This document shows, piece after piece, positions 62,166-64,000 of a stretch of 64,000 bases of DNA (positions are counted from its first letter, which is position 1; each line of letters opens with the position of its first letter). A program made the position numbers and the translations under genes. A model generated the notes under the pieces. The model saw only the letters and a program-made list of their open reading frames with translations. It had not been told where the DNA came from and did not search any database. The stretch spans positions 1 to 64,000 of the forward strand of contig NZ_JAVYJB010000004.1 in NCBI RefSeq assembly GCF_032490495.1. The letters run 5' to 3'. The DNA comes from Pilosibacter fragilis (lineage in GTDB: Bacteria; Bacillota; Clostridia; Lachnospirales; Lachnospiraceae).

Positions 62166-63458
62166 ATGGAACAGTACATCATGAAGGGCGGAAATCCGCT
62201 TGTAGGAGAAGTAACTATAAGCGGCGCAAAAAATGCGGCTCTGGGAATTTTAGCGGCGGCGATCATGACCGATGATGACGTTGTGATCGATAATCTCCCG
62301 GATGTCAGCGATATCAATGCTCTTTTAGAGGCAATCAGCCATCTTGGAGCGAAGGTTGAGCGTATTGACCGCCATACTGTAAAGATCAATGCGGAAAATA
62401 TCCACGCGGTGACCGTGGAAGATGAGCATATGAGAAAAATCCGCGCGTCATATTATTTTATCGGCGCGCTTCTTGGAAAATATAAGAGTGCGGAGGTTCC
62501 GCTTCCCGGCGGATGTACGATCGGAAGCCGTCCGATCGACCAGCACTTAAAGGGATTCCGTGCACTGGGATCTGATGTGAAGATCGTCCGCGGTGCTGTT
62601 GTGGCCCACGCGATCGATCTTGTGGCAAGTCATATCTATCTGGATGTGGTTTCTGTCGGCGCTACCATCAATATCATGATGGCCGCAACGATGGCGGAAG
62701 GCGAGACGATCCTTGAGAACGTGGCAAAAGAGCCGCATGTCGTTGATGTCGCAAACTTCTTAAACAGTATGGGCGCAAACATTAAAGGCGCAGGTACGGA
62801 TGTGATCCGTATCAAAGGTGTAAGACGTCTTCACGGAACAAACTATTCGATCATCCCGGATCAGATCGAGGCCGGAACATTTATGTGTGCCGCAGCGATC
62901 ACCCGCGGTGATATTACCGTAAAAAATGTGATCCCGAAGCATCTGGAGGCGATCTCCGCAAAGCTCACCGAGATGGGCTGTGAGGTCGTTGAGTTCGACG
63001 AGGAGATCCGCGTAGTCGGAAAACCGAGACAGCGTCACATGAACTTTAAGACACTCCCGTATCCGGGCTTCCCGACCGATATGCAGCCTCAGATGACGGT
63101 GGCACTTGCCCTGGCAGATGGGACAAGTGTTGTGACGGAGAGTATCTTTGAGAATCGCTTCAAATACGTGGATGAGCTTTCCCGCATGGGCGCGAATATC
63201 AAGGTGGAAGGCAGTGTTGCCATCGTTGACGGTGTCGGAAGCTTCACAGGGGCTCAGGTCGTTGCGCCGGATCTTCGCGCAGGCGCGGCTCTTGTGCTTG
63301 CAGGTCTTGCCGCAGATGGATACACGACTGTGGACGAGATCGGCTATGTTGAGCGCGGCTACGAGAATTTTGAAGAGAAACTCCGCTCTCTCGGTGCTGT
63401 GATCGAGCGCGTGGATTCCGAGAAGGAAGCGCAGAAATTCAGACTGAGAGTCGGCTGA
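62166..63458 (+). CDS. murA: UDP-N-acetylglucosamine 1-carboxyvinyltransferase MurA
   Basis: 430 aa, full length. The EPSP-synthase-like fold has GAKNAALG near the N-terminus (K22, N23). The catalytic Cys is C117 in LPGGCTIGSRPIDQH, so the enzyme is expected to be fosfomycin-sensitive. C-terminal FPTDMQPQM and RAGAALVLAGLAADG are also typical. It makes the first committed step of peptidoglycan synthesis in the cytosol. AGAGGTGCGTA precedes the ATG. Strong terminator after it. Confidence 0.96.
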   Translation: MEQYIMKGGNPLVGEVTISGAKNAALGILAAAIMTDDDVVIDNLPDVSDINALLEAISHLGAKVERIDRHTVKINAENIHAVTVEDEHMRKIRASYYFIGALLGKYKSAEVPLPGGCTIGSRPIDQHLKGFRALGSDVKIVRGAVVAHAIDLVASHIYLDVVSVGATINIMMAATMAEGETILENVAKEPHVVDVANFLNSMGANIKGAGTDVIRIKGVRRLHGTNYSIIPDQIEAGTFMCAAAITRGDITVKNVIPKHLEAISAKLTEMGCEVVEFDEEIRVVGKPRQRHMNFKTLPYPGFPTDMQPQMTVALALADGTSVVTESIFENRFKYVDELSRMGANIKVEGSVAIVDGVGSFTGAQVVAPDLRAGAALVLAGLAADGYTTVDEIGYVERGYENFEEKLRSLGAVIERVDSEKEAQKFRLRVG

Positions 63459-63468
63459 TGAGAATTTG

Positions 63469-63533
63469 AAAGCCCGAAGGTTCTGGTATACCGGGAAATT
63501 TTCCCGATTTCTCAGGATTTTCGGGCTTTTTTG
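63469..63533 (+). terminator. Intrinsic terminator after murA
   Basis: AAAGCCCGAA and TCGGGCTTTTTT pair around a nested CGGGAAA/TTTCCCG hairpin. It is followed by a T-run. Confidence 0.85.
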
Positions 63534-63543
63534 CGATTGCCGC

Positions 63544-63572
63544 TTGACATTCCCGTATGAATCGTATAAGAT
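63544..63572 (+). promoter_or_regulatory. Promoter upstream of the SAM-I riboswitch leader
   Basis: TTGACA (63544-63549), 17-bp spacer, TAAGAT (63567-63572). A second TATAAT is at 63607-63612. The MITE at 63616 lies between these promoters and the riboswitch. Confidence 0.6.
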
Positions 63573-63615
63573 ACAGTCCGTGGGTCATTTTTGGGGTGGC
63601 TCACAGTATAATAAA

Positions 63616-63750
63616 CGTAACTATTCAGTAGGTCTGCGCACATGCTGCGCTGACCGTAAGAACACATAGGCTAGAAAGCAAAAATCCCATCAGCGAAGCT
63701 GATCTGGAATGGATTTTTGCTCGTGACTATGAAGGTACGGAATAGTTACC
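63616..63750. repeat. MITE-like repeat R1, copy 2 (135 bp, reverse orientation)
   Basis: Reverse complement of 42349-42483 with roughly 90% identity. The ends CGTAACTATTCAGTA and CGGAATAGTTACC are inverted. AATAAA flanks both sides (ends at 63615, starts at 63751), a likely 6-bp target duplication. It lies in the transcribed leader of the SAM riboswitch. Confidence 0.82.
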
Positions 63751-63778
63751 AATAAACTTAAAAAAGTTCGCAATATCC

Positions 63779-63895
63779 CTTATTCAGAGTGATGGAGGTA
63801 CATAGGACCGGTGAAGTCACGGCAACCCCTGTTAATCGCAGACGCGAGAGGGCAGGAAGGTGCCAACCTGAGCGAGTAAATCGAGCAATAAGAGG
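63779..63895 (+). promoter_or_regulatory. SAM-I riboswitch (S-box)
   Basis: CTTATT...AATAAG closing stem (63779-63784 with 63887-63892). The S-box core is GAGTGATGGAGGTACATAGG, then ACCGGTGAAGTCACGGCAACC, GGCAGGAAGGTGCCAACCTG and GAGCGAGTAAATCGAGC. It binds S-adenosylmethionine and should turn off a methionine or SAM pathway gene starting just beyond 64000. The leader after the terminator ends with GAAAGGAGCTAC, a ribosome site. Confidence 0.95.
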
Positions 63896-63916
63896 ATTTG
63901 ACCACGTAAACCAGTC

Positions 63917-63947
63917 AAGTCCGCTTAGCATGAGCGGACTTTTGTTT
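63917..63947 (+). terminator. SAM-I riboswitch terminator
   Basis: AAGTCCGCT and AGCGGACTT form a 9-bp stem, followed by TTGTTTT. The expected ON state would use an antiterminator with the 3' side of the aptamer P1. The 50 bp after it hold only a ribosome site. Confidence 0.85.
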
Positions 63948-64000
63948 TGCCGTAACTGCGGGGAGCAGGTGCGGTCTTCCTACAACTTGAAAGGAGCTAC

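Overview
The window looks like a chromosomal segment of a spore-forming member of the Lachnospiraceae (Clostridia). The signs are a SpoIIR gene, a sufCBDSU operon, FMN and SAM-I riboswitches, a CD1871A-type CXXC peptide, LytS/LytTR regulation and Gram-positive promoters (TTGACA-17-TATAAT type). No rRNA, tRNA or CRISPR array was seen.

Layout. 1-9.75 kb is an AT-rich graveyard of mobile DNA over a former surface-polysaccharide locus. It holds a broken IS1380-type transposase, an FrhB-like gene split by a complete IS21-family element (2268-4857, 7-bp target duplication), a 5'-truncated pyruvyl transferase, a methyltransferase, Rpn and AAA-ATPase/nuclease remnants, an IS21-end fragment and an IS200-type fragment. 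A perfect 38-bp inverted repeat brackets 1226-7884. 9.75-13.1 kb holds an M42 peptidase and a CXXC peptide/4Fe-4S/TlpA redox operon. 13.1-16.3 kb carries two copies of a threonine/serine exporter cassette. One copy has collapsed into a fusion pseudogene. Each copy ends in a 32-aa holin-like peptide whose promoter contains a LexA (SOS) box and which faces a convergent antisense promoter. 16.3-21.5 kb is the suf operon. 21.7-29.5 kb is a TetR-controlled RND pump with two TolC-like proteins.

29.5-47.5 kb carries spoIIR, ddl, a DUF1934 protein, an AEC carrier, an M20 amidohydrolase, a DUF362 ferredoxin-like protein, a secreted glycosidase-like protein, a DAACS symporter, a LytS/LytTR pair next to a CstA-type transporter, and an iron alcohol dehydrogenase. 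47.7-52.1 kb is the FMN-riboswitch ribD-ribE-ribBA-ribH operon. 52.2-64 kb holds a MATE/MarR operon, an HD phosphohydrolase, an intact AAA-ATPase/PD-(D/E)XK protein, a CAT-like acetyltransferase, a nucleotidyltransferase, two unknown proteins, murA, and a SAM-I riboswitch whose gene lies beyond the edge.

Best candidate for an undescribed system: the paired SOS-boxed holin-like toxin/antisense modules at 13.58-13.92 and 15.93-16.32 kb. The peptides are identical although their genes differ at six silent sites, which argues that the peptide is under selection. The second antisense promoter sits at the 3' end of the suf operon. Three short interspersed repeat families are also described. One is a 135-bp MITE-like element with terminal inverted repeats and flanking duplications. 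Another recurs immediately after intrinsic terminators.
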